Below are positions 16,864 to 25,606 of a stretch of DNA of 64,000 bases, in pieces; position 1 is the stretch's first letter; every line of letters starts with the position of its first letter. The position numbers and the translations under genes were made by a program. The stretch is from Pseudomonas sp. 10-1B (GTDB taxonomy: Bacteria; Pseudomonadota; Gammaproteobacteria; Pseudomonadales; Pseudomonadaceae), in contig NZ_JYKS01000004.1 in assembly GCF_000935045.1 (NCBI RefSeq), positions 310,001 through 374,000 of the forward strand, in the 5' to 3' direction. The notes under the pieces were generated by a model, which was not told the DNA's origin, did no database searches, and was given only the letters and a program-made list of their open reading frames with translations.

Positions 16864-18402
16864 ATGAAACCGCCGACCTCCGAAGACATCACGCGTCAAC
16901 TGCAGCAGTCGCATTTCCCGCAAAAACACGACCGTGAGGCCACGGTAGTGCCGATCAGTGACACACCCATGGTGGTCAGTCTCGAGCAGTTGCGCCCCTA
17001 CGAGCTCAACCCACGCATTGTCCGCAACCCGCTGTACGACGAAATCAAAGCGTCGATCCGCGAACGCGGCCTGGACCAGCCCCCGGCCATTACCCGCCGG
17101 CCGGATGAGCAGCACTTCATCATCCGTAACGGCGGCAATACGCGGCTGAGCATCCTCGCTGAGCTTTGGCAGGAAACCCGCGAGGAGCGGTTCTTTCGCA
17201 TCCATTGCCTGTTTCGTCCTTGGCAGTCCGAGTGCCATGCCTTGCTCGGGCATCTGGCTGAAAGCGACTTGCATGGCCAACTCACGTTCATCGAACGGTC
17301 GCTGGCCGTGGCGAAACTCAAGGACATGTTTCAGGAACCGGACAGGCCTCTCAGTCAACGGGAGCTCTCCGTGCACTTGAGCCAGGGTGGCTATCCCATC
17401 TCCCAATCCCATATCAGTCGCATGTTCGACGCGTTGGAGCACTTGCTGCCTGCCATTCCACTGGTGCTGTATGCGGGTCTCGGCAAACCCGCCATCGATC
17501 GCCTGATAACGGTAAGGCGTCGCGCGGAATCGAGCTGGAATCGCTATTTCGGTGATACCCAACAGTTCGCGCTGCTGTGGCTGGAGGTGCTGTCAACGTT
17601 TGACGGTGAAACACCTGAGCTGGACGCGAGCGAGTTGCAGGACGAACTGATTGCCCAAATGGCGGTGGCGCTACAGCAGACACCCCGTCTGCTGGCCCTG
17701 GAAATGCATCAGGAGCAACGCCTTTCGCCTATCATGTCGCCCGCTCTCCAACCGGTGCCGCAGGATCTGGCGAGCAAGCCTGTGGAGTCGCCACCTACCC
17801 TTGAGGCCGCGTCTGGAACAGCCACTGAGTTGCCCAGCCCAGACCCGGCAGATTCTGGCAGTGATCCCTCGCTGGTGGTGGAACCACGCCTGCCCCACAT
17901 TCGCCAAGCGTTGAGTGATGAGCCGCCTTCTGCGAAGCAACCCGATGGTGGGAAAGCCGTTCAGCCGCAGGTGGGCCCATCTCCATCGTCCCCCGCTTCG
18001 CCGGACGACATCAGCAGCTTGCGTGAACGCTGTGCGGAATTGGCGGCTAACCTTGCCGATTATGCTGATGCCGCAGCCTTGGTCAGCCCGCACCCTGATG
18101 GACTCGGGTTCACGCTGTCACCTGAACACAGCGATCGGCTTAGCCCGCGACACACCGGCATTCAGCTGATCCTCTCGGCCTTGCTACGCCTGCAGGATGA
18201 TGTGAGCTGGAGCCAACGCCAGCAGTTGCCAGCCGCATTGTTTGGTCAGTTGCTGATCGGCGTCTACGACCTGCCCTTTGCCGAGCGCCCTGCCCTGACC
18301 GTGGGCCTCGAACGACTCCCCGACGCCCAGCTGGAGCAGCTGTTCACGCTGATCCGCCACGCTCGGCAGTTGATCGAGCTGACGCTGTCGCCCACTCGTT
18401 AA
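16864..18402 (+). CDS. parB: ParB-family ICE protein (PFGI-1 class, TIGR03764)
   Basis: 512 aa. The N-terminal ParB/sulfiredoxin-like part has LRPYELNPRIVRNPLYDEIK near residues 42-61 and IRNGGNTRLSIL near 84-95. A central HTH-like part (YPISQSHISRMFDALEHL) follows, then a long variable C-terminal region rich in Pro, Ser and Glu. GGAGG precedes the ATG at 16864; the frame extends upstream over the end of parA without a ribosome site. This is the large ParB variant of conjugative elements. In ICEclc the corresponding protein (BisD) works with a DUF2857 protein (BisC) as a transcription activator, and the next gene here is a DUF2857 protein. Confidence 0.88.
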   Translation: MKPPTSEDITRQLQQSHFPQKHDREATVVPISDTPMVVSLEQLRPYELNPRIVRNPLYDEIKASIRERGLDQPPAITRRPDEQHFIIRNGGNTRLSILAELWQETREERFFRIHCLFRPWQSECHALLGHLAESDLHGQLTFIERSLAVAKLKDMFQEPDRPLSQRELSVHLSQGGYPISQSHISRMFDALEHLLPAIPLVLYAGLGKPAIDRLITVRRRAESSWNRYFGDTQQFALLWLEVLSTFDGETPELDASELQDELIAQMAVALQQTPRLLALEMHQEQRLSPIMSPALQPVPQDLASKPVESPPTLEAASGTATELPSPDPADSGSDPSLVVEPRLPHIRQALSDEPPSAKQPDGGKAVQPQVGPSPSSPASPDDISSLRERCAELAANLADYADAAALVSPHPDGLGFTLSPEHSDRLSPRHTGIQLILSALLRLQDDVSWSQRQQLPAALFGQLLIGVYDLPFAERPALTVGLERLPDAQLEQLFTLIRHARQLIELTLSPTR

Positions 18403-18418
18403 CGTGAGGAACTGCCTC

Positions 18419-18970
18419 ATGAGCACGACCTTCAATCTGTTGAACCATGCCATGTTGAATCAGGTGCTGCATGAACTGCGCCATGGTCGCCTGCAGCGTT
18501 GCAAAGCCCTGGGCTTGGCCGACGAGGACATCGAAGTGCTGCAGTCGCTGCCGCCGACCACCTTGTCGCACCTGGCGCACTCGTCGATCGCCTGGGTCGA
18601 GGTCAAAGTCGACACCACCGTGCTGCGCCGCCTGATTGTCCAGGCTGAACGCGATGAACAGAACGAGCGCTTGATCAACCGCGCGCTCAAGTTGGGCGCG
18701 AGCTCCAACATCATGTACCGCTGCTTCGGCCTGGACCATTCGGAAACCGCCCTGCGGCGCCGCGTGCTGAAGATCGAGACCCACCGCGGCCGCCCGGTCC
18801 AGCTCAGTGAGGCGCAGGAACATGCGGTGTGGCACCGCTGGAGCCAGTTGCGGGCGGAAGATCCGGACAATGATCCGCTGGACACAATGATGATGCTTGC
18901 CGAGGAGCAGCAGATCAGCCTGACCCTGGTCTGGCAACAGGTCGAACTGTACGGAGGTGCGCCATGCTGA
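18419..18970 (+). CDS. DUF2857 protein (BisC-like activator candidate)
   Basis: 183-aa protein of the DUF2857 family found in PFGI-1-type ICEs. It contains the typical stretch LGLADEDIEVLQSLPPTTLS near residues 33-52 and an HTH-like C-terminal half (MYRCFGLDHSETALRRRVL). DUF2857 proteins are distantly related to the flagellar activator subunit FlhC; in ICEclc the homologue BisC pairs with a ParB-like partner to activate transfer promoters. The start at 18419 follows a GTGAGGA ribosome site. Its 3' end overlaps the next gene by 7 bp, so expression is probably coupled. The function here is inferred from family and gene order. Confidence 0.8.
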   Translation: MSTTFNLLNHAMLNQVLHELRHGRLQRCKALGLADEDIEVLQSLPPTTLSHLAHSSIAWVEVKVDTTVLRRLIVQAERDEQNERLINRALKLGASSNIMYRCFGLDHSETALRRRVLKIETHRGRPVQLSEAQEHAVWHRWSQLRAEDPDNDPLDTMMMLAEEQQISLTLVWQQVELYGGAPC

Positions 18971-20184
18971 GTTTCTACGAGGTCGATTGGCAGGACGTGG
19001 TGCGCCAGTGTTATGACGCCCTCCGGCGGCGTAACGAGTGGCAGGCAGCGCAAGCCAAATCGGTCGCATCCGCCGAGGAAGCGCCGCTGCGCACGATCTA
19101 CTACGGCGACAATAATCCGTTGCCGCAGGCCTTGCTGCTCGATCGTCGGCTGACGCCGCTGGAGCGCAACACCTGGCAGGTATTGCGCTGGTTGATCACC
19201 GAGCGCCAGGTGAAAACGCCGCATTACCAGGACCTGCAGCCTTACCTCGCGACCAGCCCCTGCGGTAACCAGGCATCGCGCGAAACCATCGCCCGTGCAC
19301 TGAACGTCTTGCGGACCACCCGCTGGCTCAGCCTGGTCGACCGCTCTCGCGATACCCAAGGTTGCCTGCGCGGTTGCGTCTACGTGCTGCACGGTGATCC
19401 GCTGACGCCGGCGGAGCAGCTTGAGCTGGACAGCGGCTACGCAGGGTTACTGCAACAGAACCTCAGCCATGCCACCAAGGGCGTACGTGATGTGACGCAG
19501 CATGTGCTTACCGAAATTCAAGCCGACCCGCAGGTCGCCCAGGGCGACAAGGACAGGCTGCGCTCACTGCCCCCGACACAGCAACACACGCTGCCGCTGA
19601 TGAACGAAGACGCGCAAGCGCAACATTCCGAACCTGGTCTGCGCCACCCCGTTCGGAATCCTCACGCCTCGGCCACCGAATCCGAACCCTGCGACAATGC
19701 ACCGGTTGCGGCTGTAGTTCGGAATGCCGACGCCGGCCGTACCGTACAGAAAGACCAAAGCAAAAAAAGTACGGTACTGGCGCAGGTGGAATTCGGTCGA
19801 GCGCAATGGCCGGAGGATCTACCGCTCAACCCGACCGAGCGGCGCATGGCCACCCAGGCGATGCGTCAGCTCGAGCCTGAGCAGCAACAAGCGGTGATCA
19901 ACGAAGCGGCGGTGCGCTGCGCCCGCGGCGAGATCCGAAAACCGGTCGCCTACTTGATGGGTTTGATCAAGCGCGCCTGCCAGGGCGAATTCACCCTCTG
20001 GGCGGCCCGCGCCGACGCGACAACGCCTGCGGCTGCGCCGTCACGCGCATCAAGGCCGGAGTCAGTGTCGACGCTGGCCAGCGAACGGCCACACCGCAAC
20101 GGTCAGCGCACCGCCTCGCCACTCGCCCTCTCCTGCCTGGCGGAACTGAAGCAACGCTGTCGCGGCCTCGGTACAGCGTCATAG
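18964..20184 (+). CDS. STY4528-family pathogenicity-island replication protein
   Basis: 406-aa protein of the STY4528 family, conserved in ICEs and pathogenicity islands and named as a replication protein; its biochemical role is not established. Residues about 40-160 are the conserved core (YYGDNNPLPQALLLDRRLTP, then SRETIARALNVLRTTRWLSL, a winged-helix-like stretch as in replication initiators). A variable linker occupies 180-270. The C-terminal part (NPTERRMATQAMRQLEPEQQ...KPVAYLMGLIKRACQGEF) resembles the tail of plasmid replication proteins. It overlaps the DUF2857 gene, the last gene of the alpA operon. It may initiate replication of the excised element. Confidence 0.8.
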   Translation: MLSFYEVDWQDVVRQCYDALRRRNEWQAAQAKSVASAEEAPLRTIYYGDNNPLPQALLLDRRLTPLERNTWQVLRWLITERQVKTPHYQDLQPYLATSPCGNQASRETIARALNVLRTTRWLSLVDRSRDTQGCLRGCVYVLHGDPLTPAEQLELDSGYAGLLQQNLSHATKGVRDVTQHVLTEIQADPQVAQGDKDRLRSLPPTQQHTLPLMNEDAQAQHSEPGLRHPVRNPHASATESEPCDNAPVAAVVRNADAGRTVQKDQSKKSTVLAQVEFGRAQWPEDLPLNPTERRMATQAMRQLEPEQQQAVINEAAVRCARGEIRKPVAYLMGLIKRACQGEFTLWAARADATTPAAAPSRASRPESVSTLASERPHRNGQRTASPLALSCLAELKQRCRGLGTAS

Positions 20185-20334
20185 GCAGTGGACGCCTGTG
20201 GAATTGATGCCACTGCCATCAAATCCATACTGATCCACTGCCGGTAATGCGAGCACGTCAGCTTCACGTTGATCCCCCTCGGCCTTCACCGTTCAGCCCA
20301 TCGTCAGCCTCACTTCGACGGCGAGGTACTGGCA

Positions 20335-21090
20335 ATGGCCGATCACTACCAGCTCAACCTGGGCTCCTTGCGCAGCAGCATCACCCTCACCCTGCACACC
20401 CACCATGCGGCGCGATTGTGGCAGGGCCGTAGCCGCCGCGACGGGGTGCACCCGATTCTCGGTATGCCCGGCTACATCGCAGTCACCAACCTGCTCAAGC
20501 AGGCGAGCAGCCAGGACGATCCGTACGCCGACTGGTTCATGCTGCAGTTGGAAGAAAAGCTGCTGCAGGCCAAGGCCCAGATACGCACGCTGACCCAGCA
20601 AGTCAGCCACGTCGAGCGCGCCCTGCCGCCTCAGGTCGATGTCGGAGACAACCTCAACATCCACCCCGTCACCCTGCCGCTGTTCATCGGCAGCCAGCTG
20701 GGCTTTCTCGCGATCTACCTGCTGACCGACTACGACGTCCTGGTCCGTCGGGTACTGCTCGCCCACCACACCGCGCTGATCGGTCGCATGGACATGGAAT
20801 CCTGGATCGATGGTGGTGCCCATGTCCTGCGCAGCCTGTTGGGCCTGGCGCAGCACTACCGCGTGGCCGGCGTCAGCCGGGATGACATGGCCGCCAACAA
20901 CGCCCGCGCGCGCGAAGCCATCGACAAATTCGGCCTGCCGCCGCAGGACATTCTGGAGGGTGCCCGCCGCTCGCAATTCGCCCCGCCCATCGCCCGTAAA
21001 GGTGCGGCGGCGGTGACCGAAGCCCTCGAAGCGCCAGAGACCGAGCCCCCGCCCACACCGGATGCGCCAGTCGACGGGGGTGACGTATGA
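20335..21090 (+). CDS. TIGR03761 (PFL_4669) family ICE protein
   Basis: 251 aa. Conserved ICE protein of unknown activity; the stretch GSLRSSITLTLHTHHAARLWQG opens the protein and QLGFLAIYLLTDYDVLVRRV lies in the middle, as in PFL_4669. The ATG at 20335 is preceded by GAGGT; an upstream in-frame TTG at 20269 has no support. It is followed by the DUF3158 gene with an ATGA overlap and then SSB, a trio regularly found between parB and topB in these elements, which hints at a DNA-processing rather than pore role. Confidence 0.85.
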   Translation: MADHYQLNLGSLRSSITLTLHTHHAARLWQGRSRRDGVHPILGMPGYIAVTNLLKQASSQDDPYADWFMLQLEEKLLQAKAQIRTLTQQVSHVERALPPQVDVGDNLNIHPVTLPLFIGSQLGFLAIYLLTDYDVLVRRVLLAHHTALIGRMDMESWIDGGAHVLRSLLGLAQHYRVAGVSRDDMAANNARAREAIDKFGLPPQDILEGARRSQFAPPIARKGAAAVTEALEAPETEPPPTPDAPVDGGDV

Positions 21091-21581
21091 CCCTGGCTGA
21101 CGCGATTGCCCGGCGTTTGTCCGCAGAGGCCTATCGCGAGCTCGCACAAGGTGCCTCCCTAAAAGGCCTTTTAAAGCCTTTTAAGGGTAAGGGGGAGCTG
21201 CAGCAGTTCGCCGAGACGATCCTGCGCCTGCGCACCCAGGTCGCCGAGTTGATGGGGGTGATGCTGGCGATCGTAGCGCAGCCACCCTTCGCGCTGCTGG
21301 ACCTGCGACTGGTGGTCCAGCACAGCGCGACCGGCACCGACTTTTTACGTTGGCGCAGCCCAGACTTTCAGCGCATGGGCGTGGCGGTGTGGCAGGAGGC
21401 GATGGTTCATCCGTTACTCCACCCCGAGCTGCGGCAGGCGCTGTATCAGCTGGAGACCAACCGCGTGGTGCTGAACCTGCAGATGAGCAGCCTGCAGTCG
21501 CTGTATCGCCAAGCCATCGCCGGTGCCAGCAAGCTCGAGGTCGCCGAACTCGCCCTTTCCCGTTCCCCCACCGAGGAGTAG
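21087..21581 (+). CDS. DUF3158 family protein
   Basis: 164-aa protein of the DUF3158 family, restricted to conjugative elements. Helical; key stretch LKGLLKPFKGKGELQQFAET near residues 25-45 and FLRWRSPDFQRMGVAVWQE in the middle. No enzyme motif is seen. The start codon overlaps the TIGR03761 stop (ATGA) and the stop lies 5 bp before the SSB start, so the three genes form one transcription unit. Function unknown. Confidence 0.8.
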   Translation: MTLADAIARRLSAEAYRELAQGASLKGLLKPFKGKGELQQFAETILRLRTQVAELMGVMLAIVAQPPFALLDLRLVVQHSATGTDFLRWRSPDFQRMGVAVWQEAMVHPLLHPELRQALYQLETNRVVLNLQMSSLQSLYRQAIAGASKLEVAELALSRSPTEE

Positions 21582-21586
21582 CACGC

Positions 21587-22015
21587 ATGAGTACGTTCTT
21601 TGTTGGCGAAGGCAACATCGGCAGCGTTCCGGAATTTCAGGAATTCAACAACAACCCGGAGGAACCACGGCGCCTGTTGCGGTTGAACGTGTATTTCGAC
21701 AACCCGGTACCGCGCGAAGGCGGCTACGAGGATCGCGGCGGCTACTGGGCCCCGGTCGAGCTCTGGCACCGTGACGCCGAGCACTGGAGCACCCTGTTCC
21801 AGAAGGGCATGCGCATCCTGGTCGAGGGTCGGACGGTCAAGGACGAGTGGGAAGACAGCGAGGACAATGCGCGGGTGACCTTCAAGGTAGAGGCGCGGCG
21901 TATTGGCATCCTGCCGCACCGCCTGGCGTCGGTGTCCATGCGCGAGAAGGCCCAGGAAAACGCCGGTTCCGGGCGCAAAGGGGCCAGCAAGAAGGCGTCG
22001 CGCAAGACCACTTGA
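21587..22015 (+). CDS. ssb: Single-stranded DNA-binding protein of the ICE
   Basis: 142-aa OB-fold SSB-like protein. MSTFFVGEGNIGSVPEFQEF opens it and LNVYFDNPVPREGGY...YWAPVELW forms the central strands. It is shorter than housekeeping SSB and lacks the acidic C-terminal tip (DDDIPF) that recruits repair proteins, ending instead in a Lys-rich tail. GAGGAG precedes the ATG. ICE-encoded SSBs coat the transferred strand; in ICEclc ssb is among the genes expressed in transfer-competent cells. Confidence 0.88.
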   Translation: MSTFFVGEGNIGSVPEFQEFNNNPEEPRRLLRLNVYFDNPVPREGGYEDRGGYWAPVELWHRDAEHWSTLFQKGMRILVEGRTVKDEWEDSEDNARVTFKVEARRIGILPHRLASVSMREKAQENAGSGRKGASKKASRKTT

Positions 22016-22108
22016 GCGGGTGGATTTCAGTGGAATCACGGCCCGCAGCGCGATATCGCTGGATCTGTGCAGCCTGCCCGGCGGGCAACCCTTACGCCTG
22101 CGGCACTT

Positions 22109-22414
22109 TCACTCTCGCCGGACTTTCCCCCGTTGGGCCCCCTCCAACAACTGCGACACGTCCTCCAGGTACTGGTCCAGGGCAAGGAATGCCCGCCAGT
22201 GCGCCGGACTTTCCTGGACCCAGTCGATCAACCTGGCGCGCGCCTCGACGTTATCCGGTTCCAGGTGGGTGGCCATGAATAGCTCATAGGCCTTGATCGC
22301 TAGCGCATCCGCCTCAGTCTGGTTTGATCCGTGCAAATCGCAGCCTCCGTGTGGACAGGCGGGTGATACAACTATTTTTTGGTCGTTCATATCTTGGGGT
22401 GGTTGGTCAGCCAT
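22109..22414 (-). CDS. Small protein with a FecR N-terminal (DUF4880)-like domain
   Basis: 101 aa (93 if the internal ATG at 22390 is used; neither start has a strong ribosome site). Residues about 35-95 (ALAIKAYELFMATHLEPDNV...LIDWVQESPAHWRAFLALDQ) resemble the DUF4880 domain at the N-terminus of FecR-type anti-sigma factors, where the W...SPAHxxAf pattern is typical. No membrane segment or periplasmic FecR part follows, so it is a stand-alone domain. It is divergent from the XRE regulator gene. It could bind an ECF sigma factor in the cytoplasm; no sigma gene is seen nearby. Confidence 0.6.
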   Translation of the reverse strand: MADQPPQDMNDQKIVVSPACPHGGCDLHGSNQTEADALAIKAYELFMATHLEPDNVEARARLIDWVQESPAHWRAFLALDQYLEDVSQLLEGAQRGKVRRE

Positions 22415-22440
22415 ATGAGTTGAACCGGAGAGCGCCCCCG

Positions 22441-22785
22441 TTGCCAGTCAAAGAGCCTAGCCCACATCACATTGGCCGCCAGTTGGCGGCGTATCGTCGC
22501 GCCCGTGGTCTGACCCAAGCGAAGGTAGGCGAGTACCTGAACATCTCCGGTGAAGCCGTGTCGCGACTCGAACGTGGCCAGGTTGAGCTCTCCGTGAGTA
22601 AGCTGCTGCAACTGGCCGACCTTTACGGTTGCCCCGCCGATGAGCTGCTACTGGCCATCAGCCCTCGCCCCCAGGACCAGGACGTGCAGATCACGTCGAT
22701 CATCAAGGCGCTGGGCGAAGCAGATAAGCAGTTTGCCTTGGAGTTTCTGCAAACGCTGGCCACCCACCTGGCGCAGCGCAAGTAA
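22441..22785 (+). CDS. XRE-family transcriptional regulator
   Basis: 114 aa with a Cro/CI-type HTH at about residues 9-63 (IGRQLAAYRRARGLTQAKVG, SGEAVSRLERGQVELSVSKL), followed by a short helical tail. No ATG is available at the right place; TTG at 22441 with GGAG at 22427-22430 is the best start, although longer forms with upstream GTG/TTG exist. It sits divergently from the DUF4880-like gene, 26 bp apart, so it may control that promoter and its own. Upstream of topB. Confidence 0.8.
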   Translation: MPVKEPSPHHIGRQLAAYRRARGLTQAKVGEYLNISGEAVSRLERGQVELSVSKLLQLADLYGCPADELLLAISPRPQDQDVQITSIIKALGEADKQFALEFLQTLATHLAQRK

Positions 22786-22896
22786 CCGTCTGCCGGATCT
22801 CGCTGCACACCAACAGGAGCGCGGCGGCTTCGGATTATCGCTGGTGCTCCCTCCCCACCCCGCCACCCTATCGGTACCCACCGAGAGGGCCTGCGT

Positions 22897-24870
22897 ATGC
22901 GCCTTTTTATTTGCGAAAAACCATCTCAAGCCCGCGATATCGCGCGCGTGCTGCAAGCCAGTCGGCGGGGCGACGGCTGCCTGCAGGGGACGGGTGTCAC
23001 CGTCACCTGGTGCGTCGGCCATCTGCTGGAAACCGCGCCCCCTGAAGCCTATGGCGACTACAAACGCTGGTCGCTGGACGATCTGCCGATCATTCCCGCC
23101 CGCTGGCAACTGGTCGTCAAACCCAAGGTCGCCAGTCAACTGAAGGTCATCCACCAGTTGCTACGCACCTGCAGCGAGGTGGTGATCGCCACCGACGCCG
23201 ACCGTGAGGGCGAGATGATCGCCCGGGAGATTCTCGAGCGCTGCCAGTACCAGGGTCCGGTCCTGCGCCTGTGGCTCTCGGCCCTTGATGACGCCTCGAT
23301 CCGTAGGGGCCTGGGTAGCTTGCATCCGGGCGAGCAGACCTTACCGCTGTACCACTGCGCACTGGCCCGCTCCCGCGCGGACTGGCTGGTGGGCATCAAC
23401 CTGAGCCGGTTGTTCACCCTGCTCGGTCGCCGCGCCGGCTTCGATGGTCTGTTGCCGGTGGGGCGTGTGCAGACGCCGACGCTGCGCCTGGTGGTCGAAC
23501 GCGACCGGGCGATCGCGAGCTTCGTGCCGCAGCAGTTCTGGACCGTCGACGCTCAGCTGGAAGTCGATGGCACGCGCTTTCAGGCGCGCTGGCAGCCACC
23601 CGCCGAGGTTTGCGACGACGCCAGGCGTTGCATCGACGAGGTAGACGCACAGGCGGCAGCGCGGCGCCTGATTCGGCAGGCATCGGCCAAAGTCCACAGC
23701 GTGGAGGTCGAGCGGGTTCGCGAAGGCCCACCGCTGCCCTTTGATCTGGGCACCCTGCAGGAGGTCTGCTCAGCCAAGCTCGGGCTTGGTGCGCAGGAGA
23801 CCCTGGGGATCGCCCAGGCGCTGTACGAGACCCACAAGGCGACCACCTACCCGCGCACCGACTGCGGCTACCTCCCCGAGAGCATGCTCGATGAGGTACC
23901 GCGTGTCCTTCACGCCCTGGCGGCGGCCGCGCCTTCACTGGGACAAACGCTAAAAGACCTCGACCCTTGCCGCCGCTCCCGCGCCTGGAACAGCAGCAAG
24001 ATCACGGCGCACCACGGCATCATACCCACCGCCGTTTCACTGGACCTGGCGCAGCTCTCCGAGCGCGAACGGGCGGTGTACACGTTGATTCGCGCCCGCT
24101 ACCTGGCGCAGTTTCTGCCCGAGCATGAATACCTCAAAACCCAGGCGCTGCTCCACAGCCAGGCTGATCGGTTACTCGCCCGCGGCAAGCAGATCCTAAC
24201 TCGCGGCTGGAAAGCGGTGATCAACGAAGGCGATGGTCACGAGCCGGTTGAGCAGGCCCAGCGCGTGCCGACACTGCATGAGGCGGCAGCATTGACCTTG
24301 ACCGACGCGACGGTCAACGCGCAGCGCACCCAGCCGCCCAAGGCCTACACGGAAGGCACCCTGGTCAAGGCCATGAAAACCATCGCCAACCAGGTGGCCG
24401 ACCCGCGGCTCAAGCAGACGCTCAAGGACAGTTGCGGCCTCGGCACCGAGGCGACCCGCGCCGCCATCATCCAAGGCCTGATCGATCACGGCTACCTGAC
24501 CAAGAAGAAACGCAGTCTGGCCGCTTCGGCGGCGGCGCATACCTTGATCGAGGCGGTACCGCCTGAAGTCGCCGACCCGGTGCTGACCGCGCTGTGGGAA
24601 CAGGCGCTGGACCGCATCGAGTCAGGCCAACTGAGTGTCGAGACCTTCCTCGCCAAGCAGGCGGAGTGGCTGACCCGGCTGGTGCGCAGTCACGCCTCGC
24701 TCACCCTGCGCGCGCCCCCCAGCAAGGGACCGTTCTGCCCGGTGTGCCGCAGTGCCATGCGTCAGCGCAAGGGTCGCACTGGCAGCTTCTGGTCCTGCAC
24801 CCGCTACCCGGAATGCAAGGGCACCAAGCCGGTGGCGAAACCCAAGCAGGGGAAAAAAACCGTGACTTGA
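22897..24870 (+). CDS. topB: DNA topoisomerase III
   Basis: 657-aa type IA topoisomerase. The N-terminal Toprim domain has VVIATDADREGEMIAREILE near residues 99-118; the active-site tyrosine is Tyr318 in TTYPRTDCGYLP. A C-terminal zinc ribbon (CPVCRSAM...CTRYPECKG) completes it. The ATG at 22897 follows GAGAGG. TopB homologues are standard in PFGI-1/ICEclc-type elements and probably resolve replication or transfer intermediates. It is shorter than some ICE homologues but all catalytic parts are present. Confidence 0.95.
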   Translation: MRLFICEKPSQARDIARVLQASRRGDGCLQGTGVTVTWCVGHLLETAPPEAYGDYKRWSLDDLPIIPARWQLVVKPKVASQLKVIHQLLRTCSEVVIATDADREGEMIAREILERCQYQGPVLRLWLSALDDASIRRGLGSLHPGEQTLPLYHCALARSRADWLVGINLSRLFTLLGRRAGFDGLLPVGRVQTPTLRLVVERDRAIASFVPQQFWTVDAQLEVDGTRFQARWQPPAEVCDDARRCIDEVDAQAAARRLIRQASAKVHSVEVERVREGPPLPFDLGTLQEVCSAKLGLGAQETLGIAQALYETHKATTYPRTDCGYLPESMLDEVPRVLHALAAAAPSLGQTLKDLDPCRRSRAWNSSKITAHHGIIPTAVSLDLAQLSERERAVYTLIRARYLAQFLPEHEYLKTQALLHSQADRLLARGKQILTRGWKAVINEGDGHEPVEQAQRVPTLHEAAALTLTDATVNAQRTQPPKAYTEGTLVKAMKTIANQVADPRLKQTLKDSCGLGTEATRAAIIQGLIDHGYLTKKKRSLAASAAAHTLIEAVPPEVADPVLTALWEQALDRIESGQLSVETFLAKQAEWLTRLVRSHASLTLRAPPSKGPFCPVCRSAMRQRKGRTGSFWSCTRYPECKGTKPVAKPKQGKKTVT

Positions 24871-25408
24871 CGAGGCACCATCGCGCTGGTGTAGTGAGGG
24901 TGCCCTTCGCCGCGAGGCGATCCAAGACCGATTCGCTCCGGGCAGCTCGGTCAGACTCGTAGAGTTCGGAGCCACTCTTCTCTGCATCTTCGGATGGCTT
25001 CACCGCGTTCCCAAGTTGTCCAGGTGGATGACCCGTGCGGCTTGTGCCAGGCCTCAGGGGTCATCCGCTTCGGCGACGATGCTCAGCTCCGGTGCCCGCC
25101 GGCGAAACACTGGGCACCTTTTGTGCGCGGATGCGTGCCAGTTGATGCCGACCCAGACCACGACAAGGGTCGGGTGATCCAGATGGATCGGCAGGGGAGA
25201 TTGTGCGACGAACCCCGCTGTCAGATTGCCGGATCAAGGGTGGTCCAATTCTTCCTAGCCTGATGACCGTCGGGCTATTTTTTCGCCTTCGAAAATCCAC
25301 AGAACACCACCGTATTCCGTGGCCAAAACTGCCTGAAACTCACGGTTGACGGGGCTTTTCCCGCGTTTTATAGATGAGCTGCACACCGCTGTCGTTGACA
25401 GCGTAAAG
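24871..25408. other. Long intergenic region before the structured RNA element
   Basis: About 540 bp. Short open frames occur on both strands (for example 24994-25263 plus), but none has a ribosome site, a recognisable family or a coding-like composition. On the minus strand a short stretch at about 25340-25430 reads YLYAVNDSGVQLIYKTREK, which looks protein-like, but it has no start and may be a gene remnant. Confidence 0.4.
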
Positions 25409-25516
25409 GTAGCCAGAACCTTCAAGGCTACGCCCGTTTTCGGGTGGTTCTCCCCAAGTGCGATGCGCGCTCGGCAGCTCGCACGGTCACCGTCCCCTCG
25501 GTGATGAGCGCTCTCT
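25409..25516 (+). ncRNA. Structured RNA element, copy 1, in the leader of the DUF3577 gene
   Basis: Four successive hairpins: GTAGCC/GGCTAC (25409-25414, 25426-25431), CCCG-TTTT-CGGG (25433-25444), GTGCGA/TCGCAC (25458-25463, 25479-25484) and TCACCG/CGGTGA (25487-25492, 25499-25504), ending in GCGCTCTCT. A second copy at 55581-55688 keeps the same spacing, and stems differ by paired changes. It lies 90 nt before the DUF3577 start. Published RNA-motif surveys have, as I recall, named candidates after DUF3577 and DUF3085; whether this is one of them could not be checked. Confidence 0.65.
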
Positions 25517-25606
25517 ACACCGACACGTTTTTGCACTCCCCTTGCGGAACTCACCCGCCGCCAGGGCCGGTGGAGGTCCGCGTTTCAGCTGAACAGGAGC
25601 GCCATC

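Noticed and set aside
16642..17562. 306-codon minus-strand open frame
   Set aside because: Antisense of the ParB gene; composition and lack of any recognisable domain mark it as a shadow.
24994..25263. Small plus-strand frame with several cysteines
   Set aside because: No ribosome site, no family and no coding-like pattern; the minus strand of the same stretch is equally open.
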